A stretch of DNA of 38,942 nucleotides from Planctomycetota bacterium (GTDB lineage Bacteria > Planctomycetota > Planctomycetia > Pirellulales > Pirellulaceae). Positions within the stretch are counted from its first letter, which is position 1. Each line of letters begins with the position of its first letter. Shown piece after piece: positions 25,379 through 34,385 of the stretch. The stretch covers positions 1 through 38,942 of the forward strand of contig JAJDEH010000331.1 of the NCBI GenBank assembly GCA_029259935.1, written 5' to 3'. Position numbers and translations under genes: made by a program. The notes under the pieces were generated by a model. It was not told where the DNA came from. It ran no database searches and saw only the letters and a program-made list of their open reading frames with translations.

Positions 25379-27736
25379 ATGAAGCATCCACAATTCAAAT
25401 ATGGCGTCACTCTGTTCGCGGCGTTACTGACCCACATCGGAATCGTTGACGCGCTGTGGGGCCAGTTATCCAACACACGGCCATTGACCGGCAGCGAAGA
25501 TCGCTCGGCGGCCATGGTGGCGGGAATCCACCGCTCGTTGGACCGCATGACCGACGCCGCCGGGCGGAAGCGGCCTACTTACTGGCAGCGAGATTTTTCT
25601 TCACCACGCGCCTATCAAACGTCCGTTCAATCGAACCGGAATCGGTTACGAGAAATCCTGGGCGTGGTTGATCCAAGAGTTGCTCCGGTTCGACTGCAAT
25701 ACGTCTCGTCACCGGAGTCTTCGGCCATCGTTGCCGAGAATGACGTCATTCGAATTCGCGCTGTGCGTTGGACGGTGTTGGAACGCGTTCACGCGGAAGG
25801 ACTCCTGTTGGAACCCGTCGCACGTGACATCGTGGCCCGCGTGGTGGTGCTTCCTGATGCCGGCCAGACGCCGGAAGTACAAGCCGGCATCGATCCGAGC
25901 GCGACGGATTCCGCCGAGCCCATGGCCAGGCGGCTTGCCGAGGCGGGGTGCCAGGTTCTTGTGCCGACACTGATCGACCGGCAGTGCCAATGGTCTGGCA
26001 ATCCCGAGGTCGTCATGACGGATCAGACGCATCGCGAATGGATTTATCGTCAGGCGTGCGAGATGGGGCGGCACATCATCGGCTACGAGGTTCAAAAAGT
26101 GCTCGCCGCGGTCGATTGGTTCGAGCAGCAGAACATGAAGAATGCCAAGCCGCCGATTGGGGTCGCCGGCTATGGCGAGGGCGGGTTGCTGGCGCTGTAC
26201 AGCGGCGCGCTCGACGGCCGTATTCAAAGCGTTCTGGTCAGCGGATACTTTGGCCCTCGCGATGAACTTTGGCAAGAGCCCATTTATCGCAACGTGTTCC
26301 GCCTGACGCGCGAGTTTGGCGACGCGGAACTGGCCAGTTTGATCTATCCCCGCGATCTCGTTGTTGAATACTCTGTTGGCCCCGAAGTACCAGGGCCCCC
26401 GAAACTGCTTCCCAAACGGAGGGCTTGCGCCGCACCGGGCCGACTAACGACACCGGCGTTTGCCGATGTCCAGCGTGAAGTTGCTCGCGCTGTTCAGCTC
26501 GCGAAGCAAACGGAAGCCGCCAATCCGTCTATTCATTTTGTCTCCGGTCAGAATGCCGTTGTGACGAAGCCCGGTTCGACCGAGGCACTGGCTCGGTTGC
26601 TCGCCGGCCTCGATCTTGCGAATGTCGCTTTCTCCGAAAAGCCGCCCAAGTTGGCGGACTCGCGAGCGAGTTTTGACCCGCAAGATAGGCAACGCCGCCA
26701 AGTTGAGAAACTTGTCGAGTTTTCACAACGGCTTGTTCGCCGCGCGGAATCGATCCGTGGCGAGTATTGCGGCGAGTTGTTGTCGCCGACCGGCGAAACA
26801 TGGCCGAAGACATCTCAGCGGCTGCGCGACGCGTTATGGAAAGATGTTGTTGGCCGGCTGCCGGACCCCGATCTGCCGATCAATCCGCGGTCGCGCGTCA
26901 TCGAAAGTAACGACCGGTGGACCATGCACGAAATCGTGCTGGACGTTTGGGATGATGTTTTCGCCTGGGGCTATTTGATTCTGCCCAACGATCTCAAAGA
27001 AGGCGAGCGCCGCCCCGTGGTTGTGTGCCAGCACGGTTTAGAGGGGCTGCCCGAATCGGTGGTCACCCGCGATGAGTCGACGCGTGGCTTTCGGGCCTAT
27101 CGAGCGTTCGCGGTGAAGTTGGCCGAGCAAGGCTACATCACGTTCGCTCCCCACAATCCGTATCGCGGCAAGACTGCTTTTCGCCAGATCCAGCGCAAGG
27201 CGAATCCGTTGGGATTGACTCTTTACTCGTTTATTCTCGGCCAGCATCAGAGGATTCTACAATGGCTCAAGTCGCGCCCGGAAGTGGACGCCGATCGCAT
27301 CGCTTTTTATGGACTGTCCTACGGCGGGCTTTCCGCGGTCCGCATTCCCTCGCTGCTGGACGACTATTGCCTTTCCATTTGCTCGGCCTGCTTCAACGAT
27401 TGGACACGCAAGATTACATCTGTTGAGTTCCCGGCGTCCTATATGTTTCACGCCGAGTACGACCACTTTACCTTTGGCCTTGGTGCAAGATTCAACCACG
27501 CGGAGCTTGCGGCGTTGATTGCGCCGCGGCCGTTCATGGTCGAACGGGGTCACGATGATCGCGTCGCTCCCGACGAATGGGTCGCTCACGAATTTGCCAA
27601 AGTGCGGCGGCTTTACTCCCGCTTGCATGTGCCCGAGAAGGCGGAAATCGAGTTCTTCACCGGCGGCCACGTGATCCACGGCGAAGGGACCTTTCGATTT
27701 TTGCACAAGCATCTTCAATTTGCACCCGCGCCTTAG
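25379..27736 (+). CDS. Exported tandem alpha/beta hydrolase, first domain with altered nucleophile
   Basis: A 785-residue protein. The ATG at 25379 opens a signal peptide (FKYGVTLFAALLTHIGIVDALWG); a TTG at 25367 in frame is less likely. Two alpha/beta-hydrolase-like halves of the acetyl xylan esterase/dienelactone hydrolase type are visible. The C-terminal half looks active: S647 in GLSYGG, an acid in GHDDRVAP, and the His of GGHVIHGEG. In the first half the nucleophile elbow reads GYGEGG with E267 where Ser or Cys is expected, so this domain is probably inactive or binds ligand. The likely role is extracytoplasmic removal of ester groups from carbohydrate, but the substrate is unknown. It stands alone between the permease and the secreted protein at 28080. 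The hairpin-like CCTTTCGC/GCGAAGG just past the stop may end the transcript. Confidence 0.82.
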   Translation: MKHPQFKYGVTLFAALLTHIGIVDALWGQLSNTRPLTGSEDRSAAMVAGIHRSLDRMTDAAGRKRPTYWQRDFSSPRAYQTSVQSNRNRLREILGVVDPRVAPVRLQYVSSPESSAIVAENDVIRIRAVRWTVLERVHAEGLLLEPVARDIVARVVVLPDAGQTPEVQAGIDPSATDSAEPMARRLAEAGCQVLVPTLIDRQCQWSGNPEVVMTDQTHREWIYRQACEMGRHIIGYEVQKVLAAVDWFEQQNMKNAKPPIGVAGYGEGGLLALYSGALDGRIQSVLVSGYFGPRDELWQEPIYRNVFRLTREFGDAELASLIYPRDLVVEYSVGPEVPGPPKLLPKRRACAAPGRLTTPAFADVQREVARAVQLAKQTEAANPSIHFVSGQNAVVTKPGSTEALARLLAGLDLANVAFSEKPPKLADSRASFDPQDRQRRQVEKLVEFSQRLVRRAESIRGEYCGELLSPTGETWPKTSQRLRDALWKDVVGRLPDPDLPINPRSRVIESNDRWTMHEIVLDVWDDVFAWGYLILPNDLKEGERRPVVVCQHGLEGLPESVVTRDESTRGFRAYRAFAVKLAEQGYITFAPHNPYRGKTAFRQIQRKANPLGLTLYSFILGQHQRILQWLKSRPEVDADRIAFYGLSYGGLSAVRIPSLLDDYCLSICSACFNDWTRKITSVEFPASYMFHAEYDHFTFGLGARFNHAELAALIAPRPFMVERGHDDRVAPDEWVAHEFAKVRRLYSRLHVPEKAEIEFFTGGHVIHGEGTFRFLHKHLQFAPAP

Positions 27737-28079
27737 TGTCGCCTTTCGCTCCGCGAAGGTTGCGTTCGTTCGCGCGGCGCATAAGCCAATGTTCCGATCC
27801 AGCAAGGAGAAACAATAGAGATGCCAGCAACGGGGATAGGAACCGCCGGACGGTTCACAGAGCTTTTCTTGGCTCTGGATCGAAACCTAGCCTAATTTCG
27901 GGCCCAGTTCGAGGTTGCCTGACCTGATGATCAGCCGACCGAGGCGAATATTGTGACGCTTGCCAAACTAAGCTAGGTTTACTGTTGAGTGGAAGTCATG
28001 GTCATCCATTCTAGTTCCGCGCCCAACGGGCGTGAATTCACGTGCCCTTGAGCCTTTCGCCGCCCTCACGAGGAATCGT
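27737..28079. other. Intergenic stretch with a widely spaced inverted repeat
   Basis: No gene is seen. AAACCTAGC at 27883-27891 and its exact reverse complement GCTAGGTTT at 27972-27980 enclose about 80 bases. No flanking target duplication was found. It may be chance, a remnant of a very small mobile element, or an RNA structure in the leader of the next gene. Confidence 0.4.
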
Positions 28080-29021
28080 ATGCATCGCACAATTTCCATT
28101 GGTGCAATTTCAATTCTGCTGACAGTATGCACTACCGGAATCGCGGACGAGAATTTCGGATCCGTGCAAGTAATTCGTTCCCGGACAGGCCGCTTCGATT
28201 CGTTGGCGGTAGGCATTTCGGAAATGGTTTCGCGCGGTGCCGTGCGAATGATGGAAACTCCACGCGGCAAGTCGTTCCTCGTGATATGGTTGGACTTGGC
28301 CGTCGTTCCCGGCGTTGATGGTCAAGGCCGACCGTTTACTCAAATAGACTCCGCCACGTTTCGCATTGTTGACACCGACGGCACGGAGTATTTGCCGATC
28401 GGGCACTGCACGAAGGACGGCCGCTTTGGGACCTACGTTCGAGACTTCACTTTGAACGGCCCGCCCGTCAAGGAGACCTACAATTTCAACTTGGTGTTTG
28501 CTCCGCCTAACAGCCGCACGTCGTTTACGCTTCGGTTGGGCCAACACGAACACAAGGTCGTTGCCCCGTCTGGCGCTCCTCAGCGCTCGATCGACCGCGC
28601 GCGGATCGCCAACTTCAGCATTCAGAACACGGAGGTTGCAAGAGACGTTCAGCGCACCGAGTCCCTGGGATCGAAGGAGAACGAAGTTCGGTTCGTTGAA
28701 CGCCTGCGTTCCACCAGTTCTCGTTACTTGATCGTCGATGTGCGCGCCGAGCCGCGAGACATGAACGCTCGCGGCAGTTTCACCTTCCGATCCAGCGACC
28801 TAGGCATGCTGTTCGGCGCGCAGGTCTACGTGCCACCGGCTGGTTACTTTGTTGATGGTGAGTTTTATCCCGGCGACAATACCTACACGAGCGAAAAGGA
28901 AATCGACGGCAGCTTTAAGGCCCTGGAGGCTCGCCTGGTGTTTCCCGTGCCTGGCGTCGTTTCCAGTTTCCGTCTGCTGTATCTTGCCCGACCGATCGCT
29001 GAAGGTGAGGTACCCAAGTAG
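28080..29021 (+). CDS. Secreted protein of unknown function
   Basis: A 313-residue protein that I do not recognise. The ATG at 28080 is chosen because AGGA lies 6 bases upstream and a signal peptide follows at once (ISIGAISILLTVCTTGIA); a GTG at 28032 is open but adds only a polar extension. The mature protein is rich in beta-strand pattern: FLVIWLDLAVVPG, ATFRIVDTDGTEYLPIGHC, YNFNLVFAPPNSRTSFTLRL, and a later block VRLVERL...SRYLIVDV, ending with a strand-rich segment VVSSFRLLYLARPI. This suggests two Ig-like or similar beta-sandwich domains outside the cytoplasm. No catalytic motif can be named. It seems to be a single-gene unit. Confidence 0.7.
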   Translation: MHRTISIGAISILLTVCTTGIADENFGSVQVIRSRTGRFDSLAVGISEMVSRGAVRMMETPRGKSFLVIWLDLAVVPGVDGQGRPFTQIDSATFRIVDTDGTEYLPIGHCTKDGRFGTYVRDFTLNGPPVKETYNFNLVFAPPNSRTSFTLRLGQHEHKVVAPSGAPQRSIDRARIANFSIQNTEVARDVQRTESLGSKENEVRFVERLRSTSSRYLIVDVRAEPRDMNARGSFTFRSSDLGMLFGAQVYVPPAGYFVDGEFYPGDNTYTSEKEIDGSFKALEARLVFPVPGVVSSFRLLYLARPIAEGEVPK

Positions 29022-29088
29022 GCAAGTGACGCCTGATCGACGGCCAAGCGACGACCGATCTCGAATGAAAGCACTGCCAGGCAGTTGA

Positions 29089-31257
29089 TCAGGATTCGAC
29101 CGCCATCGCGGACGATTCCATTCGCTGTTCGGCCAGTGAGGTATCGACGGCTAAATTCATGGTGACGGACCAGCGTCCTTCTTCGTCCGCCGTGACGGAC
29201 CAGCGCGGCATCAACACGACCGATTGATGGACAAGCTCGAATCCGCCCTCCGACTGGCTTACCGTTTCAATTGGAAAAGTCCAGATATTGGTCGGGCGAT
29301 CGGCCGACCAGCGGACGTCGATGCCCAACCACTCGTCGGTCAGTGCAAGGTCTTGGACTTCTTGTAAATCAAGCTTGGTTTGCAGTTGACCCAACCGGCG
29401 GTCGTCCGCGCGGTGAAAGTAACGGTCGTCAGCACCCGACGGCAGGCCGGCAAAATTCCATTCGACGACAAAGTGCATGGGCTGATTCGGTGGGAGGTTT
29501 TCCAACTGATAGGAAACCTCCAGGTTGCTCTCGCCAGCCATCAGGGTGATCGACTTGGTGATCGTGAATTGCGCGTCGTGCGCACGGCCTTGCCTTGTCA
29601 ATTCGACTTGGATGCGGCCCGGATTACGGCGGAGCTTGGCTTCATAAACGCCCAAGGCGAAATCTCCCCGCTCGTCGGCCTCGCCACGGCTGACCGTTTC
29701 CAACGCCACGTCATGGTCGAAAAAGTGATCGACCAAGCTCTTACGGGGAAAATGGTCGTATTGCAATCGCTGGTCGAGGCCCTCTTGTTTGAAGACGACC
29801 CGGTCGTGAATGCTGGCCGCGCCGTTGTGTTGGTCGGAAGGTCCCGCCAACACCTTGCGGTGATAAGCTTCGGGGCGGCGCGTCAGCGTGGCCAGCAGAT
29901 TGTGGCAAATGCGGCGGACATCCAATTCGTACAGGTGGCCGCCCTGGGCCGGTGCGATCAGCGCCATGAGCCGGTTGTTGGTTAGGCGTACCTCTTGACG
30001 GGCGTCGAAGTTGTAGTCGTCGGCCGTGCCTTCGACCCAGTTGTCGTCGCGGCCGCTTGCGCGATCCAACAGATTGTCGGCGGCAATCAAGTGGTTGTAG
30101 ACCGCATTGCGAAGATGCGGCAGATAGATTCCGCCAAAGGCTCCATGCCAGTAGCTGCAATTGCACTGGCCTCGATACAATTCTCGCCGCGCTTCGGCCA
30201 AGGCTTCGTCGCTAAATCCGTCCCGCTCGGCCTGCGCCAACCGCCGGCTGGCCATCATCATTCGCGCATACATTTCGTCGGCTTCGGAGTATTTCACTTT
30301 GAAATTGCGCCAAAATCCGCCCCGGATGAACTGTTGCACGCGCGGCCAGCGTTCGTCGTGCTCGAATTGATGGACGACACTTTCGTATTCAAGCTGCTGC
30401 GTGACGGGTAACGACCATTCCGTCATTTCGCGGTAGCTGGCGTCGGGCAGATAGACTTTGCCGACGGGAGAGACATTTTCGATCGCCTCGGCCAGTGTCG
30501 CCGTCCTCAGCCAATCGGCATTTGCCCGCAGGGCATTAAAGAAGTTCCGCAGCCAGCCGTTTTCGTAGACGTGCTTTTTGGTATCCGGCCAAGTGCCGAA
30601 TTTTTCTCCATCGTCGCCAAAAACCATCACCGCTCCGGGATGTCGCTCGGCAATCGATCGTAAATAGTCGATCGATTCATGGGGATCGGCGAACGGCAGC
30701 AGGTAACGCAGCCGCTCACTGCCAGGAAAAACACTCATCATGCGACCGTCGTCTTCGGTGATGTAATAGCCGTGCAGTTGGTCGGAATGCAATCCCGCGT
30801 TTCGAAAATGAAAATCGTCGAGTACCGTGTAGCGAATTCCCGCTTCGGCAAGGTCGGCGGTCAGCGACTGTTCCCAGACTCGTTCAGGCATCCACATGCC
30901 ATGCACCCGATCGCCGAAACGATCTTCCAGCCATTGGGTATAGCCGTTGATCTGGCCGATCCGGTCCCGCGAGGGAATCATCGTCAGTATCGGTTCGTAG
31001 AAGGGTCCGCCAATGATCTCCAGCCGCCCCGCGGCAACCAAGGCCGCGACCCGATCCAAGTATTCCGGGTGTCGTTGATCAAGCCATTCCATCAAGGGTC
31101 CGCTGGTGTGCAACGAAATCCGCAGATCGGCGAACGGCTCGAAGACCTCCAGAAATGGTAGGTAGCTATCCTGGTACGCAGCTTCGAAAACGTGGTCGAA
31201 GTTCCCGATCGGTTGGTGATTGTGCAGGACCAGGCATAATCGTAACGAGGGGTCCAT
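29089..31257 (-). CDS. GH57 glycoside hydrolase (4-alpha-glucanotransferase/alpha-amylase type)
   Basis: A 722-residue cytoplasmic enzyme. The N-terminal GH57 barrel has the five-motif order: HNHQP at 12-16; GGPFYEP near 83; WMPERVWE with the nucleophile E125, the position used in the Thermococcus litoralis glucanotransferase; FGDDGEKFG at 213-221 with the acid/base Asp (215 or 216); and a later Trp/Gly-rich loop. It is followed by helical DUF1925-like and beta-rich DUF1926-like domains to the end, the full-length glucanotransferase architecture. It should act on alpha-1,4-glucans (glycogen, maltodextrin). AGGA lies 5 bases before the ATG. It is downstream of galT on the same strand (gap about 200 bases), consistent with shared glycogen/galactose metabolism. 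Branching or transferase specificity cannot be separated here. Confidence 0.92.
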   Translation of the reverse strand: MDPSLRLCLVLHNHQPIGNFDHVFEAAYQDSYLPFLEVFEPFADLRISLHTSGPLMEWLDQRHPEYLDRVAALVAAGRLEIIGGPFYEPILTMIPSRDRIGQINGYTQWLEDRFGDRVHGMWMPERVWEQSLTADLAEAGIRYTVLDDFHFRNAGLHSDQLHGYYITEDDGRMMSVFPGSERLRYLLPFADPHESIDYLRSIAERHPGAVMVFGDDGEKFGTWPDTKKHVYENGWLRNFFNALRANADWLRTATLAEAIENVSPVGKVYLPDASYREMTEWSLPVTQQLEYESVVHQFEHDERWPRVQQFIRGGFWRNFKVKYSEADEMYARMMMASRRLAQAERDGFSDEALAEARRELYRGQCNCSYWHGAFGGIYLPHLRNAVYNHLIAADNLLDRASGRDDNWVEGTADDYNFDARQEVRLTNNRLMALIAPAQGGHLYELDVRRICHNLLATLTRRPEAYHRKVLAGPSDQHNGAASIHDRVVFKQEGLDQRLQYDHFPRKSLVDHFFDHDVALETVSRGEADERGDFALGVYEAKLRRNPGRIQVELTRQGRAHDAQFTITKSITLMAGESNLEVSYQLENLPPNQPMHFVVEWNFAGLPSGADDRYFHRADDRRLGQLQTKLDLQEVQDLALTDEWLGIDVRWSADRPTNIWTFPIETVSQSEGGFELVHQSVVLMPRWSVTADEEGRWSVTMNLAVDTSLAEQRMESSAMAVES

Positions 31258-31456
31258 GGCTATCCTATTGATCTTCCTAAACCGGGCGAATTGAAATCTG
31301 TTGGCGAGTTTTCTTGGAAGAAAATCGCCGGCCTACGAACCGAGTGCCAATGACACGAATATGTGACGGTTTTCCTGATAGAGATAGGGTAGGACGCCTC
31401 AATCGCCCAAGATAAACACAAGTGGCCGCACTAGTAATCGGTAAGATCGTTACGTT

Positions 31457-32638
31457 TTAGCTAGTTTTTCTAACCCTAATTGGAGAGCCGTGTTCGGGAT
31501 CGCTCGATACCGGCGGGATGGGCGAGTCAGCGAACCCCGTTCTGCTTGCTCGCTCGCGAAAATATGTGGCTCGTCGGGCACTCATCCTCTGGTTGCGTTC
31601 CGTAGCTGGGCTGCCGCTACTTCTGGTTGCGTTCCGTAGCTGGGCTGCCGCTACTTCTGGGGGTGTTGGGTTGATGAAGCAGCCTGTTGCTAGCTCAAAC
31701 CCGGCGATCTCGGCAGTTCGCGGAAAAACCTCAATATGCCAGTGATAGTGATTGTCGGTATTTATGTCAAACGGGGCGGTATGAATCAGATAGTTGTAGG
31801 CTGGATGTTCCAACGCGGTCTCCAATCCACCAAGGCAACGCTGCATGAACTGTGCCAATTCGGCGAGAAGATCGGGCGAAGTTCCCTCGAAACGGCATGC
31901 GTGTTCGCGGGGAGCCACCCAGAACTCGTAGGAAAACCGGCTGGCGAACGGGCAGAAGGCAACGAAGTGGTCGCTGCGCGCGATGATGCGATTCGAGCTG
32001 GACTCTTCGTCACGCAAGAGATTGCAAAATAGACATGCAGATTGCCGAGCGAAATACTGGCGGGCGCGGTCGAGCTTGTTCTGGATGGTAGGAGGAACGA
32101 ACTCGGTGGCGACGAGTTGACTGTGTAAATGCTGAATCGAAGCCCCCGCCGCGGCTCCGAGATTCTTGAAGACAAGTCCATAGGCGACTCGCGGCTTGTT
32201 GGCGAGACTTGCCAGCCGGTCCGCATACGCCGTGAACACAAGCCGTGCGTTTTCCGAACTGATCTCCGTGAAGTTCACGCAGTGATCGCTCGATTCTATA
32301 ATCACCTCATGCACGCCCGCCAGTTGCTGGGGGTGAGCATCGACGTCGACCTGCAAAGTTCCTCCTGACGGAGCTTGTTCGGGCAACGCCTGGGCGGCGC
32401 TAGAGAGGATCGGGTATTTGTTAGGAACAACGCGGACTTGCCAGCCGTCGACCGTATCGGTCGTCGCGCCATAGCGCGCGATAGCCGCGGGTGTTTGATG
32501 TTCCTGGCCCGCGCAAAACGGACACTCCGCGCCCGTCCGCCTTTCGTGCAACCTCTGAAATTCAATGGGCCGTTTGGCTCGCTCGGCGGCAACAATGACA
32601 CAGTGGCCCGTAACAGGATCTCGGCGCAGCTCGGACAT
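31457..32638 (-). CDS. galT: Galactose-1-phosphate uridylyltransferase with a frameshifted C-terminal tail
   Basis: GalT moves UMP from UDP-glucose to galactose-1-phosphate (Leloir pathway) or the reverse. Visible: the metal-binding C39-PF-C42, H119, the active-site H170-L-H172 in GASIQHLHSQL, and the second half FWVAPREHACRF and HYHWHIEVFPR. ATG 32638 is preferred over TTG 32644. The family-like part ends at about residue 338 (PPEVAAAQLRNAT). There, a perfect 34-bp tandem duplication (31591-31624 and 31625-31658) shifts the frame. With one copy the protein would read ...NATRG and stop at about 340 residues; with two it runs 393 residues with an Arg/Ser-rich tail unlike any GalT segment I know. 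The enzyme core is intact, so activity is likely kept. Confidence 0.9.
   Translation of the reverse strand: MSELRRDPVTGHCVIVAAERAKRPIEFQRLHERRTGAECPFCAGQEHQTPAAIARYGATTDTVDGWQVRVVPNKYPILSSAAQALPEQAPSGGTLQVDVDAHPQQLAGVHEVIIESSDHCVNFTEISSENARLVFTAYADRLASLANKPRVAYGLVFKNLGAAAGASIQHLHSQLVATEFVPPTIQNKLDRARQYFARQSACLFCNLLRDEESSSNRIIARSDHFVAFCPFASRFSYEFWVAPREHACRFEGTSPDLLAELAQFMQRCLGGLETALEHPAYNYLIHTAPFDINTDNHYHWHIEVFPRTAEIAGFELATGCFINPTPPEVAAAQLRNATRSSGSPATERNQRMSARRATYFRERASRTGFADSPIPPVSSDPEHGSPIRVRKTS
31591..31658. repeat. Perfect 34-bp tandem duplication in the 3' end of galT
   Basis: Bases 31591-31624 and 31625-31658 are identical over all 34 positions (starting GGTTGCGTTCCGTAGC). Because 34 is not a multiple of three, the second unit is translated in another frame: the first-read copy encodes EVAAAQLRNAT and the next encodes RSSGSPATERNQ. 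Identity of the copies implies a recent event or an assembly artefact. Confidence 0.95.
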
Positions 32639-32774
32639 AGGCAATCAGATCGGTGTTTTGTCAGACTTCGGCTGTTCACGTGTCACTCGACACCGTTTAC
32701 CGTAACGATGGATAGATATGCCGCAATGGTGGATGGAGCGTTCATGGTTTTTTGTGAATCCCGCCACTTAGTAC

Positions 32775-33902
32775 TTAAAGATGCTTCTTGACGAATTCCC
32801 ACGCCGATGCGTCGTCGAATTCGTGGCCGCCCTCGAAGATGACGTGTTGGAATCGATCGGCACGGCCCAGTTTTTTGAAAAACGCCGCAGCGCGCGGAGC
32901 AAGGCTTTGGCCTGCCTCGCGGTGCGAGGCATTGTCGCGTGAGCCGGCTTGTATCTGGTGGGCTCGCGGGCAGATCAGAGCAACGAGGTCGGCGTCGTTA
33001 AACAGCGTCATGCGGTTCATGAATTGAAAGTCGCTGGGAACCGAGAGTTCCTTCTGCTGGTAGCGTCCTTCCTGAACGCCAAAATAACAACTCGAAACCG
33101 AGACCTTGATCCGTGTGTCGATTGCCGGCGTCACCTGGGCGTAATAGCCGCCGTAGGAAAGCCCGACCATGGCGACACGATCGGGATCCACCTCCGCCCG
33201 TTTGATAAATACGTCAATTGCATAGGTGATCTTGGCGATTTCGATGGCGGTGATACTGGTTCCGATCAACCGCATGCGGCTGTCGATCTGGCGGCGAATA
33301 TCCGGCGGGAAACCGTCGGCCCGAAACAAGTGCTGGGGCGCGTAGACAATATATCCACGCTTGACCGCGCCGCGCACCATGTCGTTGTAATTGGCCCCGC
33401 CGTTAAACAAAGCAACTTCCGGCGAGCCCCCGCCGCCATGCATCGAAATCACCAAAGGCGTCTTTGCGGTCGCCGTATTGGGAACGATGTAAATCCCCTC
33501 TGAGTGCACACCGGGAAGGATCGGAATCATGGCCCGGTAATAAGTTCCTAGGCTGTCCTCGCCGATCCGCGTCAACGAAATTTGCTTTTCCGGGCGTTTC
33601 CCTGGCGGCGGATAGCCGATCGATGCGCAAAAGGCTGCTCTCAAAGGCTCGGCTGACTTTTCGAATGCCTGGCTCGACGAGTAATCCGGCGCGAACAATT
33701 TCTCGAACCGCGTCCGATCGGCCGCGACGAGCTTGATGTACTCATCCAGTTCGCGGGCTTGTTCGGCACGTAGCGGATTCGAATCGGCGACATTCTGATT
33801 GAAATAGTCTTGCGAAGGTTCGCCGGGAGTAACTTGCGCGATAGCCCCCGCGGGAGACATTAGAACTAGCACGGACAGAAACAGTAGGTGAAATGTTTTC
33901 AT
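32775..33902 (-). CDS. Secreted alpha/beta hydrolase (dienelactone hydrolase/acetyl esterase-like)
   Basis: A 375-residue exported hydrolase. The ATG at 33902 opens a signal peptide (MKTFHLLFLSVLVLMSPAGA) and has GGAG upstream; the open frame back to 33971 is discounted. The fold core shows the oxyanion stretch SMHGGGGSPE (153-162), nucleophile S249 in GLSYGG, acid D323 in GSRDNASH and catalytic H360 in EGGHEF. The 110-residue N-terminal part is helical and may be a lid or binding module. It likely cleaves esters, perhaps acetyl groups on polysaccharide, outside the cytoplasm. It is the same broad type as the C-terminal half of the protein at 25379, but the two are not obviously duplicates. 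Confidence 0.82.
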   Translation of the reverse strand: MKTFHLLFLSVLVLMSPAGAIAQVTPGEPSQDYFNQNVADSNPLRAEQARELDEYIKLVAADRTRFEKLFAPDYSSSQAFEKSAEPLRAAFCASIGYPPPGKRPEKQISLTRIGEDSLGTYYRAMIPILPGVHSEGIYIVPNTATAKTPLVISMHGGGGSPEVALFNGGANYNDMVRGAVKRGYIVYAPQHLFRADGFPPDIRRQIDSRMRLIGTSITAIEIAKITYAIDVFIKRAEVDPDRVAMVGLSYGGYYAQVTPAIDTRIKVSVSSCYFGVQEGRYQQKELSVPSDFQFMNRMTLFNDADLVALICPRAHQIQAGSRDNASHREAGQSLAPRAAAFFKKLGRADRFQHVIFEGGHEFDDASAWEFVKKHL

Positions 33903-34385
33903 GTTGAAACAGCGCTCCGAAGAACAGTTGATAATTGACGGCGAGATCCAACAGCCCGTTAGAAGTGACATGCTGGAACCAATCGCGCTAGCGAGATTCC
34001 AACCTTCGAGAATGTGATGCCATTAATTGCCTCGCGAACGCGGCGGGATGCTCTTTTCCGGGCGGACCAGCGGCCGTCTGCCAAGGGGCAGGGTGCCCGC
34101 ATACAATATAGTTGAAGGTTGCTGAAGTTTGGCAGGGCTGCTGTCCGCACCTTTCGTGATTTTTCCTGACATGGGCGTGTTGCCTGCGGGTAGTTGCTAC
34201 TGATCGACCGACCAGAAGTCGTGTTGGTGCGGAGACGACGCATGTTGATCGGTTGCCCGGCGAAGGGACGGCGGAATTCGATTGAGTTATGATGAAAGAA
34301 TAAACTCAGGCCCAACCGCGTGAGCCAACCTTGCGAATCCTGCCGTCCGCCAGACCCGCCTGGTTCCAACCATCGGAAATATCTC
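33903..34385. other. Divergent intergenic region between two hydrolase genes
   Basis: Holds the upstream regions of the minus-strand gene at 33902 and the plus-strand gene at 34386. A frame at 33959-34711 on the minus strand overlaps the next gene and is not credible. No promoter or operator stands out clearly. Confidence 0.4.

Noticed and set aside
31591..31658. Tandem 34-bp units as a possible CRISPR array
   Set aside because: There are only two units, with no spacer between them, and they are inside the galT coding frame.
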